Below the pieces are notes generated by a model. It saw only the letters and a program-made list of their open reading frames with translations. It ran no database searches and had not been told where the DNA came from. Below, in pieces: positions 49,945 through 62,485 of a stretch of DNA of 64,000 nucleotides (position 1 is its first letter; each line of letters starts with the position of its first letter). The translations under genes were made by a program, and so were the position numbers. Source of the stretch: Schistosoma haematobium. Lineage: Eukaryota; Platyhelminthes; Trematoda; Strigeidida; Schistosomatidae. The DNA is taken from contig NC_067202.1 in NCBI RefSeq assembly GCF_000699445.3, positions 13,049,924-13,113,923 on the forward strand, written 5' to 3'.

Positions 49945-50338
49945 ATGGTCTACTATGCTCTTATAATAGAACTAATCCTAAAATTATAGACTTATCATGA
50001 TATAACTGCCTAATCTATAAGATCTTACGTGGAAGTTACATCATCGTCTACACCAACTCACTGTATCTTAACAATTACCGATGCATGATGGAGAACAAGC
50101 TTAGGCTAGAGATAGAACAATATATTTAATATGAATAAAAGATAGAAAATAACATTTAACTAGGACCACGCCCGCGAGGCCGAGCCATGCCATTCGATCA
50201 ACTCCAACTAATTCAATTCCGTGTTCGCGCGTTCTTCATCATTAGGTATTTCTCCGCGTTAAATATTGAATATCTATTTTCCGAGTAATCTCGTACTCAT
50301 TTTTGAGGATTGTGTGGTTATGGTCCAATGCCACTACA
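49945..50338. other. Unidentified insert of about 0.4 kb within the LINE
   Basis: It separates GVDLLSGERL from DLEYADD in the LINE frame. The sequence is non-coding and includes a GC-rich patch (CCACGCCCGCGAGGCCGAGC near 50,165). The ends show AAGACT-like similarity on both sides, but the target-site duplication is not certain. Not classified. Confidence 0.5.
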
Positions 50339-50695
50339 GTCTTTCTCCAGACAACAGATCAACACCACCATTACTTACATCAATCAGAGATGTTTCCAGA
50401 ATGTCGTCGATGGCAAAGTTGAAGAGGAATGGTGAGATTGGGCAACCCTGATTAACCCCACTGCTCGAATAGAACAATGGAGAAAGGTGGTTGTATGCCT
50501 TCACTCTGCCTGAAGTGTTTGTATATAGGGCTTTTAGGATGTTGATGAACTTCTCAGGCACACCCTTCTTCAATAGACAATCTCAGAAAACAGTCCTATC
50601 CAACGAATCGAAGGCAGCCCTGATGTCAAGAAACACTACGATTGTTGGCCTTTGATAAGTATGGCAGTGTTCTAACATTTGGCGGAGGGTGAAGA
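50334..50695 (-). pseudogene. LINE reverse transcriptase, motifs A and B
   Basis: VVFLDIRAAFDSLDR (motif A), then a stop, KKGVPEKFINILKALYTNTS, and SSGVNQGCPISPFLFNFAID (motif B). Continues across an insert to motif C at about 49,930. Confidence 0.75.
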
Positions 50696-50700
50696 TATGA

Positions 50701-52069
50701 TGAATATTATATGAACGATTACTGGACAAAAGAAAGAATTTATTTACTAACAGTTACTTTCATAAACGCGAATAGTCACAGATCACATGGTTACGGTAAT
50801 TTAATTAGTAGAGTTGACATGGCTTTTAATTCATATCATGATTAGAAGAGCTGGTTTTGTGAACTTTAGTCTGGCTGCAGATTCTCTGAATTTTGGTGGG
50901 CCAAGGAACAATGCTGTCATGACGGAGGGATTAGGAAAAGAAGAAGTTCACTTTTATTTGTTCAAACATTTTTACGGTAGTTCAACACTTCACTGTACAG
51001 TTAGTTTGATGACGTAATGACTAGAGTTATCAGATGATTATTATTAACATGGATGTCAATTTCGAACTACTGGATGACGAAAACTATTTCGAACAATTTC
51101 GGATGCAGTAAACCACTGGTTTATTTGAAATAAATTTTATTATTAAAACGATTTAATTAACAGTTGGGTTTGCCAAGTATTTTAATCACCATGTGGAATG
51201 GTAATATACTTTTGAAATATACGAAAAGTAGGAGCTTGTGTTTCTGACGTTTCACAACCAAGGGTAAGTCATTCTATAGAGTTAATATATAAAAAAACGT
51301 AGTTTGAATAATGTGAGCCTAATCAGTAAAGTTTGTACATTTTAAATTCGTGACATACTGGTTGGTTTATACATGCTAGAAAGAAGTGACCTGCGTTTAG
51401 TAACGAAACGTTGGAAATACAAGTTTATACTCATTGAGATGTCATGGAAATATCATTTGAGAATTATTACATTTAAATCATGTTTAGTTTAAACATTTAC
51501 CATAATATCTGTTTGATGTAGTTAGTGGTAAAAAGCTGTGGATGAGCGACAGGAATTTGTTTTCTACATGACCTATATCAACTACGGTCGTATTTAATTT
51601 TGTGCTTCATGAAAACGTAAATATAATTTCATTCAGTAGCTTAACATCAACTCATTACCTGAAATTAAACTCTGCATACTATTTGCCCAATCTGTGATCG
51701 TGAAAATGAGTATATTTATCAGATATGTTCAATAAACTTTATATTGAGGTAAACAGATGTTTTTCCGTAAAATATGTAAATTTATTGACTCAGACTGTAT
51801 ATGACGGAGCGTTGTGATCGGGACAGTTTACCAGAACGTTTGATTGTATATTTACTTGCTATAATTTAAACACTCGACACGCTATATAAACTTATGTGTG
51901 AGTCCGATTGTGCGTATGTCCACGCATCAACCTACATCTATCCTCTTATTGATTGTAAAACTACTATTTGGAGGTTTTTTATGAGCAAATATTTGGTTGA
52001 AGGGATATTATTTGTTGTATTCAGATTTGAGCTCTACAGTTGGGAACTGTTGTTGACAGCTATTTTCAT
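50701..52069. other. No gene seen
   Basis: AT-rich sequence without convincing coding potential or recognisable repeats. Short open frames at 50,814–51,017 and 51,894–52,076 show no family features. Confidence 0.4.
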
Positions 52070-52560
52070 TCATTGAGTTTGTCAGTATCTATAGGAAAAG
52101 CTGCATTAAACCTATGTATTGCTGTTATCCAGTTCTTCTTTAGCATCAGTTATATCACGGCAACAGAAACATGGTTACCGGATCCATGACATTTTTACCA
52201 TATAGGTGCTTTCCATGCTTCTTAGGATTGCATCACAGTAATTTTAAGAGTGTGCTTGTATTATCGGCCTGTAACATTGTCTGGACATTCCACCTACTTA
52301 TATCAATTGTTTCTCTGGTTGTAAGAAGGATCATCGACTTCGTAACTTCCAGAGAATCTCGGCTTTCACCATGAAGCAAAATAATTCTCTTGAATGAAGA
52401 TCCCTCAACCCATATAACGGATTTTAAATTATTTATTCTGGTAATCGTTTCTTCACTAAGGCTATTTTCCATTGGATGGGATTGCTGTTCACACACACAA
52501 CCCTCTTACTTGATTCGGTCATGAGAATGGCATTGACACTAGAAGAGCTCTAAGGAAACC
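52070..52560 (-). mobile_element. Degenerate SR2-type LINE fragment with internal deletion
   Basis: 52,070–52,165 matches the RT start of the SR2 element (30,282–30,385, GAGTTTGTCAGTATCT region). 52,290–52,560 matches its 5' end (31,085–31,370, including CTCGGCTTTCACCATGAAGC). The endonuclease between them is deleted. Confidence 0.65.
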
Positions 52561-52575
52561 TGTGGATTCAGGCGC

Positions 52576-53415
52576 TCAAAAAAGATTTAAATTACTGGTA
52601 TGACCATGTTGGATAACTGCACAATCAAAAGCAATTCTCAATTTTCCATACTTCTTAGGGTTGATAACAGGATAACGAGTGATATGCCAACAAAGCGAAT
52701 CACAGTCGAATTGCCTTTTACTAGCTTCAGTGATATAGCTCTTACTTAAATGTTCAGCCATCACAATTCGGTATTTCGCCAGAAGGTTATTATCATTCGC
52801 ACACCCCTTTTTAAGCACTTTAATCTGCGCTTAACTAGTTCCAAATTATACGGTAGCCTTGACTTGCCACACTCCCAGGGTAAACCAACTTGGGAAAGGC
52901 CATCCATCAATCTAAAGAAACCATTAACTATTTCTAAGGCTCTTTTGTCTTCGACAGAATATCCTTTACGAGACCTGTCTGTATCATTCAACTCATCAAC
53001 CCAACCACCTTTTGAAATGTAGTGTCTCCTCGGAACGATTATTACAATCAGTATTACGATCCAAATATCTTTTTCACTTTGCATTCATGTCACCTTTATC
53101 TATGGAAAGCCGGTTATACTCTATTACCTTACATTCTAATTTAGCAATATCAACCTCTTCTTGAACACTTAACATCTTAAGTTGCATTTCTAATTCAAGC
53201 CTCTTTTCTAAATTCTTTTGTCTAAGTAGTGCCTCAGCTAACTTCGGTCTAGAAGAACTAAGCCGATCAGAACACGTACTATTAACACTAACATCATCAT
53301 GTTTATCATCATCAACGTCAGACATACCACAAAGAGCTTTAGAAATTTTACTTTTCACCTCGTCGTTTTCCTTTGGTCTTTTGCTTCGTGATTCTATCGT
53401 ATGCCTTTGTTCCAA
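52576..53415 (-). mobile_element. BEL/Pao LTR retrotransposon fragment (gag start joined to RT start)
   Basis: 53,415–53,075 encodes a charged coiled-coil-like gag N-terminus (LAEALLRQKNLEKRLELEMQ, MLSVQEEVDIAKLECKVIEY). 53,084–52,580 encodes the protease–RT linker and RT start (GYSVEDKRALEIVNGFFRLM, GLPWECGKSRLPYNLELVKR, IVMAEHLSKSYI, INPKKYGKLRIAFDCA). Everything between, including protease, is deleted, with a frame change. Pao-type elements (Saci-1, Sinbad) are known in schistosomes; I do not assign the family. Confidence 0.75.
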
Positions 53416-53504
53416 AAGAATGGATTACCAAAAACAGCATGAATTAATCCGAACGAAATCGATTAATAGGACCAAAAAATTTGATCCAAATGGTGCAGAC
53501 AAAT

Positions 53505-53880
53505 CCAAGTTATGAACACAGAACCAATAATCGAAGAACTTTATGTCACGTCCAAGATTTTGCTCATTCCCGTTATTGAAGTACGGTATATCGATCTTTT
53601 TGCAAATTACGAACCCAAATTAACAATAGAACCAAACTTCAATTTAGGTAACAAAGTTTATTCGCAATGTACAAACAGTCAACCCAAATGTCGTTCTAGC
53701 AACACTAATTATAACAATTACAAAACAAACCTTCAATTTTGTAGGTTGTCGGAGCAAAAACTCCCAAATACCAAACCAAAGACAAAAGAAACCAAAATGT
53801 CCGAATTAATGATATAAACAAACAAGTTCAGACGTTGAGTAAAACAAATACATCCAAAAAACACAGTAAAATTTTGAATA
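53505..53880 (-). repeat. Probable 5' LTR and leader of the BEL/Pao fragment
   Basis: It lies directly upstream of the gag start on the minus strand. It contains AATAAA (CGAATAAACTTTGTTACC) and ends in ...GGTTCTGTGTTCA before TAACTTGG. The start is not defined and no second LTR is seen. Confidence 0.35.
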
Positions 53881-55489
53881 TACAATAAAAAGGTTGTAAT
53901 CAACTAAATGTCTTTAGTTCTCTCATAACAGTAGCTTTTCTATAACAGTACAACCAAATTTCGAACCACAGTAAAAGAAGGGCTCTAGTTTGTAGCGCAT
54001 TATCTTCAAAGAATATTGGACGCGCTAGCTAGATTTTCATCAGTGATGCTGAATATTCAGACAATATATATTTACATATTTCAAAAATGATTAAATACTG
54101 AATGAAAAGGACACGAGATCATTAAAAGTGTAAACTATATTTGAAACGATCTCAGCGATTGAAATCTATATAATTTCAACATTTCGTCCGCCAAACTTGT
54201 CTGGACTTCTTTAAGGTATTTATCATGATCAAAATAATCAAATAAATATGTGGCATTGAACAATCAAATCAAATCAATACTGTGCTAATCCAATCACATT
54301 TAGATGCTGATTTTTGTGAATACTTTAACACTGATTCTCCACCACCCTGTTATGCGATACTCTAAGGTTAGAAAGATTAGAACAATAATCTCGTTACAGA
54401 TGATGAATAACGAATGAGCTGAATGGAACGGAGTTTTCTTTACGCTTGGGATAACAATCACCACAAATTGTTTCTATAGAAGATTATAAGAATTGACTGG
54501 CTGATGGAAAACCTTGTCAACCGACTTATTCGGTGTGAAGTCCGGTATTCTATTTTCATTGTATCTCCACCAAAATAAATTAAGGGCAGATGTTTCATCT
54601 TTCACCACACTGGGTTTTATGAAGTATCACGTTTAATAGACTTTTATCCATTTTGCTTTTAAGACACACAACGTTCAACATTTCTCTAAAGAAGAGAAAG
54701 CAGCATTACTGGATGTATATTAGTAATGAAAAACCAGCTACTATTACACCTGCATTTCTAAATCCGTTGTCATAATGTGACTTAGTGTTAGCTGAACGAA
54801 TATGTTTAATTAAAGAAAGAGGAGTTCCACATATTTTGCATCACAAGTGTTTATCTCTTGCAAAAAGATTCCGGCGATATGGGGTCCTCATAGATAATAT
54901 TTCTCAACAGATCAACTCCAGAAATCACAAACTGACTGATAGAGAACCTTGTCCACTGACTTATTCAGTGTGAAGTTCCATGTTCTATTTTCAATGTATC
55001 TTCACTGATGTCAGTTAGTGCCACGTGACTTATCCGTATTCACTTACAATTTTTCTCCTAGTAAATTATAATCATTTTGATTTATATGTATAGGACTAAC
55101 TTTGCTTCTTGCCTTTGAGTGAAGTGAAGTTTTCAAGGATGTTAGACAATAGAAAGCTTAGTATCAACATATAAGATCAAACATAAAAATGCAAAGACGT
55201 ACTTGAAATATCAAAATCAAGAAAAGCAAGGCACATGAAATATATATTATGGTAAGAAACAGAATACTTTTGAGAACAAAACGAACGGTTGCAGCAATAA
55301 TAAGAGAAAAAATGCATCATAAAGAAAACTCGAAAAGATTTTTCACTTAAGCATATCCGAACTACTGAAGTACTGATATCATTTACATCCTAAAATATAT
55401 ATTCAAATTTTTTGCCTATCGCAACCAAGATTTAGCCTCGTTTAAGCACATAGTATCGATATTCAGTGGTGATACCTTTACTGAGTATG

Positions 55490-55587
55490 AGATGGTGGAG
55501 ATTTGTACCTCAGGTGGATGATTTTGGTGGTTTTGTTCTCTGAGCTGGATGGCTTGGTCGTGGAGCTTTCATCGTCCTTCTGAACGA
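55490..55587. mobile_element. 98-bp mini-element with 14-bp target-site duplication
   Basis: CTTTACTGAGTATG occurs at 55476–55489 and again at 55588–55601; copy B1 has one related site (near 24,191). The inserted 98 bp (starting AGATGGTGGAGATTTGTACC) is GC-richer than its surroundings and non-coding. A 14-bp duplication suits a target-primed (LINE-mobilised) insertion, possibly a SINE or the 3' tip of a LINE or Penelope element. Confidence 0.7.
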
Positions 55588-55923
55588 CTTTACTGAGTAT
55601 GAAAATACTACAGAACTAACGAGGGTTCAACATAAAGCTTCATAGTTCTCAATAACATAGCATAAACTGATACGTACTACACCTTTTTGACGTATAGTAA
55701 CCAATTTCGTGCAATAAACTCTTACACGGTTACTGGTCCAGATAGCATAGAAATCAAGGACTAATGACATTCCTGATAATTCATGAAATCACTATGTAAC
55801 GTGCAACACAGGACCACTGACTATCATGGAAAGGGTTCTTATTATTAATAACGATGAAGCGCTAGTCGAAAAGTACATGACAAGAAGTTACATAATGTAC
55901 GACGAGTTTATCAGGAGTAAAAA

Positions 55924-56097
55924 TTACTTGGAAACCATCTGGTTTGAACCGATCTCAACATCAATATCAGCACATTCAGCTCGGTGAGCAAAATTATTGA
56001 GACGAACGTTTCCACATGCCTTTGTAATTCCATCAGTTCCATGAGTCATTGACATTCGGGCGGTAACGAAGCGTTTTTCCTCAACTTTGAAGGTAAT
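55924..56097 (-). CDS. Conserved 174-nt terminal-exon-like open segment, copy B2
   Basis: Same peptide as 24531–24704 with no amino-acid change. A fourth difference (GACCAG/GGCCAG) lies just outside, in the presumed intron next to the acceptor. See copy B1 for the argument and its limits. Confidence 0.45.
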   Translation of the reverse strand: MTFKVEEKRFVTARMSMTHGTDGITKACGNVRLNNFAHRAECADIDVEIGSNQMVSK

Positions 56098-56339
56098 CTG
56101 GCCAACACAAACAGAAAATGTGAATGGGAATGAAAACAGTTAAACATGTTACAACCGTGACTAAACTGGCAAAATTAAAGACAAAACAAGGTAGATGATT
56201 TAAAACTACGTACAGACCAGGCCATAAATTCAAAAACATTTGAAATACCGGTGACTATAACCTGAATAAAAATATTTTCGAGACATAATATTTCAGTCAG
56301 TCAGTCAGTCAGCAACAATGCAGGACCAGGCACATATAT

Positions 56340-57445
56340 GCATCGGTTCAAGTTGCCACGCCTCGTTAGCACAAGGTTAACGCCTAGTTCATAGAAGTAG
56401 TTACTTCAATAATAGTAAAATATAGGAGAAAGATTTCGTATAAATATATAAAACAGAGAACGAATTAGTTCATAGAAATTAATGTACAAGGCAATTTTAA
56501 TCTCACCGTTTAAGGGCAGACAAGGAGTGTATACACCTAAGCCATTTTGATTGATTCTGAAACATGTCAACCAGATTTTACAACCATTGCTTACGATAGT
56601 CGCGCGGGCCTCAATCAACATGGCTAAGACCAAAATGTAGTGCCTTAGTGGATTGACGCCACGTTTTGTTTTCGCCGCCCCTAACATTTTTTCATTCAGT
56701 GTTCAGGCATACGTAACACGTGGTCAAACCATAAGAGTCTGGGAAGATTTACAACCTTATCAACTGATTTACCATCATTCACAAATACCCTGCGTCTAAC
56801 CTCGCTATAACTTACCCGGTGACCCCATCATGTGAGGGCTATATTTCTAAGACGTCTGTGACCAAATAATAGTAACTTACTAGTGTCTTTTACTATTGGT
56901 GGCTACGTTTCGCAGCCGTGAAGTATAATAAGACGAACTGCTGCGTAGTATGCACTTCTTCTAATTGACAGACGGATATCTCACCTTCGTCATAGGTCAC
57001 GTAAGTTCTCAAAATCTAGATGGGCTTTCTGAATCCGTGCAGAGATTTCTTCAGACACCAACCCATTAAGGCTGACCAGACTTCCGAGATAAGTGAAGTT
57101 TTCGACGTGTTCGACTACCTCACTCCCTATCCTTAGGTCAGGTGTTGACTCAGGCCATTCCTGAAGCAACAAATTGCATCAGAGCGGGAGAGAACACATT
57201 CCAAACATCCTGATGTTGTTGCTCAGAATTGCCAAAAGACTGCATTTTATCGGCATCTTCACCAAACAGGACAATGTCATTTCCATATTGTAAGTCAATG
57301 AGCGGAGCTCTTAGTGGAAGATCAATTCATGAAAGTTCAGACAACGAGAATGTTAGCAGATACTCAGGCAAAACTGTGTTCCCATACAATAAACAAGTAA
57401 CCCATTCATTGAAAGACAATAGTTCAGGCCACTAATTCACTGCTC
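56340..57445 (-). mobile_element. LINE 3' half, minus strand (copy B2, uninterrupted)
   Basis: Counterpart of 24,960–26,635 without the nested insertion. Palm remnant DLQYGNDIVLFGEDADKMQS, then LLLQEWPESTPDLRIGSEVV, VENFTYLGSLVSLNGLVSEE and on into the thumb. It has stops throughout and is old. Confidence 0.7.
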
Positions 57446-57541
57446 CACAAGTTAGTCCATGTCCTTTACTAAGCATAATCAAACTTCATATTGAATTGCC
57501 AATCCTCAAAGCAAAATCGTGAAAAATATGAAGCTAAGATA

Positions 57542-57997
57542 ATGTAATGGTTAAACCGAAAATCATTAGTTAGCATCAATCATAGGATTTAATTCGAGTA
57601 GCTTTTGTGAACTGACCCCAGAATATAACTTACGAAAAACTGGAACGAGACTAGACAACTAGGTTACCCCGAATAACTCTATTGATATTTCGAACGAAAC
57701 TGATCATATATTTTCGTTCGAGCCCATTTTCACAATCATTTCAAGATACCTCTCTCACAGAAAAGTGAATATATCCCAAGACTTCATTTCAAAGGCTATA
57801 TTTCATTGACTTTACATAGCCTCTACGATGAACGTTAATATTTAGGATACCTAAATTTTTGAGCGAGAAATCCTCCCTGATCACTTAAAACATCACATAA
57901 ACTGCGGGAATCTATTAGTTTTTTTAAATAAATTTCTTTGATGACCATGACTTAGCCACTAATAACCGATACTATTATTATTGTGTACATTTGCAAT
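57542..57997. other. No gene seen
   Basis: Non-coding AT-rich sequence between duplicated block B2 and the possible gene fragment. Confidence 0.4.
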
Positions 57998-58505
57998 TCA
58001 CATAACTCTGAGAGGTACAAAGCATATTAAATACTGAAAAAACACCCTCCAAAAGTTCTGCTGTTTAAACAAAGTTACTTTATGTGCATTCGGCTGTGAA
58101 TAGTCTTCAAAAACATCCACAGCAGGAAAAATGGTCTTGAACACTCCAAGCTTTTCTTTGGCAACTCTCTCATTCTCAAAAAGGTCCCGTAAATTCTCAG
58201 ATTTCATTAACCTCACAAACGTGATAAACCAAAGATCAAATAAAATATATTGTTAACTACTTGTTTTCCGACAATTGAATCATGCATCCTGTCCAATCCA
58301 GAAACAACGACTTCATCGGCGGTAGCAGGCATGGACTCGACATTAAAATTCATTTCCGAAGGCATGTTGACAAAAAAGGAAGACGACTCGAAATCACTCA
58401 AGTTATTGATCAACTCGAATTTGGAGTTAAAATAGAAGACCGAGAATACAGCAGACCAAGTAACAAACTGCTTTCTACAAGCCGCCTTCGCAGCTTCAGT
58501 ATAAG
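57998..58505 (-). CDS. Possible host gene fragment (hypothetical, two to three exons)
   Basis: On the minus strand, about 58,500–58,250 reads openly KPYTEAAKAACRKQFVTWSA, FNSKFELINNLSDFESSSFF, MNFNVESMPATADEVVVSGL and DRMHDSIVGKQ, to a GTAGTT donor. After about 63 bp, from a TCTGAG acceptor, it continues in phase as NLRDLFENERVAKEKLGVFK, TIFPAVDVFEDYSQPNAHKV, TLFKQQNFWRVFF. Composition and short intron look like a real schistosome gene. I do not recognise it. The upstream side abuts the end of a CR1-like LINE, so the first part could instead be LINE 3' sequence. Confidence 0.3.
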
Positions 58506-59162
58506 GTTTGTAGGTTGATGAACCTGTACTAATCCTGACACACTGCTTTCAAGTGAACGTCCAGCTTCTCCTTGAAAGTATTCACTGATGGGGCTGATAC
58601 CACTTGTTCGGGTAAGGCGTTCCAATGATTGACCACTCGATGAGAAAAACGGGACCCCACTTTAAGTGTATTAGATCTTGGTTTATGAACCTTCTTGCTA
58701 TGACCGCGGAGATTATTAGTGCTGGAGGGAGCAAAAAGATAAGACATATTAACACCCAAATCATAATTGAAGATACGAAATGCCAGTCACCCCATGTCAC
58801 CTCGTGTCCTACGATACGACAAGGGGAAAAGATTTACGCATTTTAAACGCTCATCATAAGGGAGTCTAGAAAGACCCTAATTTCGTTCCCACACGCTGGA
58901 AACGCTCAAGAGAGTTAGTATCCTTTACCAGACACGGGCTAGCTGCTTGGATACAGTACTCTAAATATGGTCTAACGTATATGGGATATAAAATTCGAAA
59001 CGTTTCCTTTTCAAAAGATTTTAACGCTCGGCGAAGTGACCATAACGCACGAAAACCTTTGACGGCGGCTGCTTTGCAATGCGTAGTTGTTTTTAAATCA
59101 TGACTTAATACTACTCCTAAGTCTTCATGCTCTTGAACGCATGGAAGAGGTTTACCCTCAAT

Positions 59163-59577
59163 AGTGTGTAGCGTGGCGTCGAGTTGAGGTTAACTATAAA
59201 CACCGCTACAAAGGATCGCATGCCAAGTAAATCAGAAGGAGAAGGTTGAACGTAACCAAATAAATCCATAAAATCCCCGAGAAGCTAAATATCAGAAGGC
59301 AATTAATGGACCAAATCGAGATATATATTCTCCGGCCATCTCGTGGCATTGAAAGGATACCGAGATCGTGCCAGGATACAAGCTTGGTTACAGAACGTAA
59401 CCGAATTCGCGCGAAGTTACAATCAAAGTGTAAGTAAAAGAATGGAAGCAAAATAAAGCTGTCATTAGCACAGTCAAACAAAAGCACATTAAAAACAAAC
59501 ACTGGTACAGTTAGTTATGATAATAATTGTTTTTATTAAACCAGTCGTGTTCTCGTGATAAATGTGAGTCACTACAA
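59163..59577 (+). repeat. Dispersed repeat of about 0.41 kb, nested in the CR1-like LINE
   Basis: Homologous to 23,838–24,198. It interrupts the LINE between the RT fingers and the C-terminal part, with AGTG at both junctions (possible 4–5-bp target-site duplication). Ends TGTAGCGTGG and TCACTACA are roughly inverted. Confidence 0.55.
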
Positions 59578-60744
59578 GTGTAACGGCAACTATTACCGTG
59601 ACCGATGTGCATTAGCACATTCTTCATAGCATTGATTTCTATGTGGCTTAGCAACCTAACCCGAATTAACTTTTTAAGTAACTTAACGACTGTGGTAGTT
59701 AGACTAACAGGTCGGTAGTTAGATACTATATGTCTCTGACCGTTCTTAAATATAGGACTGACTAAGCGTCCTTCCAATCTCTAGGGAGTTAAGAGAGTGA
59801 AAGGGACATGTTGAAGAGTGTCGCAAGCGGTTTTGGAATAATGTCCGCAAGAGATGAGAGCAACCGTGGATGTAACCCGTCAGGACCCGGTGTCTTGACA
59901 GGTTTGATGTTGGTTACCAACCGATTCCATGGTTGGTGTCTCGGTGTGAATGGGAAAAGTACTTGTTACAATAAACGTAGAGAAGACTTCGCTAAAATAG
60001 TTTGAAAAAGTCTCAGCTTTTGCTCCATCTGATTCAGCTAGTAATTCTGAATTTTCGTGTAACAGTAACGGAGAATACCAACACTACGTTTCATTCGCCG
60101 TTTAACATACGAAAACAATCGTTTCGGACAAGTACGGCTATCATATAGCAACTGTCGTTCGTAAGTGGTACGGGATGTCGCTATGGTTTTCTTACAGATA
60201 TTACGGTATTTTTGGTACTCACGCTTAAATGTTGCATGACCTGTCAACAAGAATTAGTCCCAGAAATGTTTCCTACGCTTTAACAGCTTCCGGGTTTCCT
60301 TATTAATCCATGGAGGGCAATGTGATAGCTTACGTGCTGACCATGAGATAGACGGCGACGTTACGGACTAGAATGTAGCCTTAAACTTATTCCATTCATC
60401 TTCGATCAATCCATCCGCGTTGACCGACCAATCAGTCGAGATAGTACAGTTTCTGGTTTCCGGAATATTGGCTCGCCAGATATTGGGACGGGGTGGAGCA
60501 GATACGAATTGTATACCATGTGTCCTAAACTTAAAGTGAATTAAAACGTGATCACTGTTCACTATTTGGGGAAGGTGTTGAATATCAAAGACATCCTCAC
60601 AGTGGTGGGTGATGGTGAGGTCCTGCAGTGACGGATCATGATTAAAATCAATATGTGTCGGTTTTGTGATACATTGTGCAAGTGCACACTGAATAACGGT
60701 AGATAAAAGGTCGCTATCGAAACCACTACCTGGAGCTGTAAGCT

Positions 60745-61221
60745 CTATTCAGTTGATATGCGGTGCGTTGAAGTCCCCAATAATGAGACAACATTCTGCC
60801 ATAGAATAAAGTCGTCAGCAAGACAAAACGGACTACGGTATATTCCCCCTATAGTCACTAACCCATTTCTAGATTTAATCTTACAACATGCAACCTCACA
60901 TGTGCCACTGATATGAGCCTCCGATATGGTTGATTGTATACGAAAGTGATCCCTAACGTATAATATTATACCTCCTCCTTTGCGACTTGAAACTCTATCA
61001 CTTCTGATACAGATATAACCAGCAATGAAAGGAGAACAGTCTATGTCAACGGTGAACCAAGTTTCTGTAACAACGATTATATCGGGACATAATTCTTGCA
61101 CCATCAGACTTAGCTCGGACGTTTTATTTCTAAGACTACGAGCGTTCGTGTAGCACACACTTAAGGTGTTTTGGAAATCAATCGTTCTACCCATACAGGC
61201 CTCGGAAGCATTGGCTTCCAA
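60745..61221 (-). pseudogene. CR1-like endonuclease domain
   Basis: CYTNARSLRNKTSELSLMVQ, PDIIVVTETWF (catalytic Glu), SSRKGGGIILYVRDHF and GGIYRSPFC. The later Asp/Asn and SDH motifs are lost by frameshift or divergence; an NSDHVLIHFKF stretch near 60,560 is the displaced Asp-His motif. Confidence 0.75.
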
Positions 61222-61354
61222 GACCTGACTACCCGAAAACCCTTAATAGTAAGGTTATTTTCTCCATTTAATTTGCGAGTCCTCAACTCCGTAAGAGCAT
61301 TCTTCCACTTGATTCGATCCTCAAGCGGTCAATCTGGTCGAATACGGACATTTG

Positions 61355-61804
61355 TCATGCGTTTTTGGTGCGTTTTTCAATGTCTCTTTCTTCGAAACTC
61401 CCGAGAACCAGCTTGAAGATTCTTCTTGGTTGGGTCTCGCCTCCAACCCATTTACCGAGTCGTATTACTTTTGTAATATGTACCCCTGAAACCTCTTCAG
61501 GTAGCACATTTCTTACCACGGACTCCACTAACCGCAGGTCATGTGCATGTCTTCTAGCATGGTCGTTATCTTTCGACTCCTCTAGATTCCGAATAATTAA
61601 ACTAGGAAGGGGCTTAGCTTCCTTTGAAATTATGTTAACAGCTTTCGACCGTGACGATAAATCCTGTATATTAACTACTGATATCTTACGATTAGCTTTT
61701 ATGGTAACAGAGTCCTGTGAGTGACTCACAACAGTGTTGGACGAAGCGTTTCTTTGGCGGATTGGTCTGAGAGTCCACCAATGACTTATCAAGTAAACAG
61801 TCAT
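61355..61804 (-). pseudogene. CR1-like ORF1, RRM-like part
   Basis: SLIIRNLEESKDNDHARRHA, DLRLVESVVRNVLPEEVSGV, HITKVIRLGKW and PRRIFKLVLGSFEERDIEK resemble the RNA-binding half of CR1 ORF1 proteins. It is in another frame from the preceding zinc-finger part. Confidence 0.6.
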
Positions 61805-61909
61805 TAGTTTTACCTGTTATTTGATTTTTCTTCTCAGTCACGCCAGGATGGGTTTCACTCTTACCATCAGATTTTGGTAGTGCAGTATGTGACTCACAGT
61901 GAGAGTCCA

Positions 61910-62485
61910 TCAGTTAGTTACTACCTGTATACTGCCTACAGCTTTTTCCCTTTCGTTTTGTTTCCTACGTACCGTAGTCCATTTTTCATCCCTCAGGACA
62001 TTGGGACTATTTGGAACGGTGGTTTTATCTAGTTCGTCGGTTCCCATTAAAGGTGCATTGTTATCAATGTCAGTACCAGGTGGTATTACTCCCCTTGTTA
62101 ATGTTAACGGCGATCTCACTTTTGCGTCAGCCAGAGTTGGTTGTCTGAGGCGTCGCGTAACAGCAGGTACTACACCGACACAATCGTCACTGTCAGTGCC
62201 GGTGTTGTCAGCGCATGTGTCATCGTTTTTCTTGCAGGCCAAAGCCAATAGGCCCATAGCCTCCTGAATTAGTACCTTTTGATCCGTACAGCAGAACATA
62301 CAAAGCCAATGCGAGTTAGGCTTCGAGCATCTTTTGTATGCCATCGGACTTGGGCGTGTACACATTTTGTGGTACCTTTTTTTTACAGTCATCACACTGC
62401 ATTCCCTCCTCAACGGGGAACAAACAATTTGGCGAGACTCTAATTTAAGGACGACCCTTGAACGAATCTTAAGTGACCTCGACAA
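61910..62485 (-). pseudogene. CR1-like ORF1, PHD-type zinc finger part
   Basis: CSVMTVKKRYHKMCTRPSPM with HWLCMFCC following gives the Cys/His spacing of the PHD-like finger found in CR1-clade ORF1 proteins, with some ligands lost. The rest is a low-complexity linker. The frame is open for 191 codons. Confidence 0.6.

Larger units (their letters stand above)
48846..50700 (-). mobile_element. RTE-like LINE, 5' truncated, minus strand
   Basis: Read on the minus strand: RT motif A (IFTLRQMLEH, VVFLDIRAAFDSLDR near 50,680–50,600), GVPEKFINILKALYTNT, motif B (SGVNQGCPISPFLFNFAIDD), motif C (DLEYADDIVLL near 49,935–49,900), FVYLGSCISAGGG, CETWPLR, and a C-terminal/3' part to an (AAATAA)n-type tail at 48,835–48,850. 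A piece of about 400 bp (about 49,940–50,340) interrupts between GVDLLSGERL and DLEYADD. A stop follows YADDIVLL. Shares its motif A region with the nested fragment at 25.6–26.1 kb. Confidence 0.8.
53940..57541. repeat. Second duplicated block, copy B2
   Basis: Collinear with 22,640–26,722. It lacks the 0.36-kb repeat and the nested LINE piece found in B1. It has a 98-bp insertion at 55,490–55,587 and about 300 bp near 55,049–55,345 without counterpart in B1. Confidence 0.75.

Noticed and set aside
59808..60005. Plus-strand frame starting MLKSVASGFGIMSARDE
   Set aside because: It is antisense to the CR1-like LINE linker/RT region on the minus strand.
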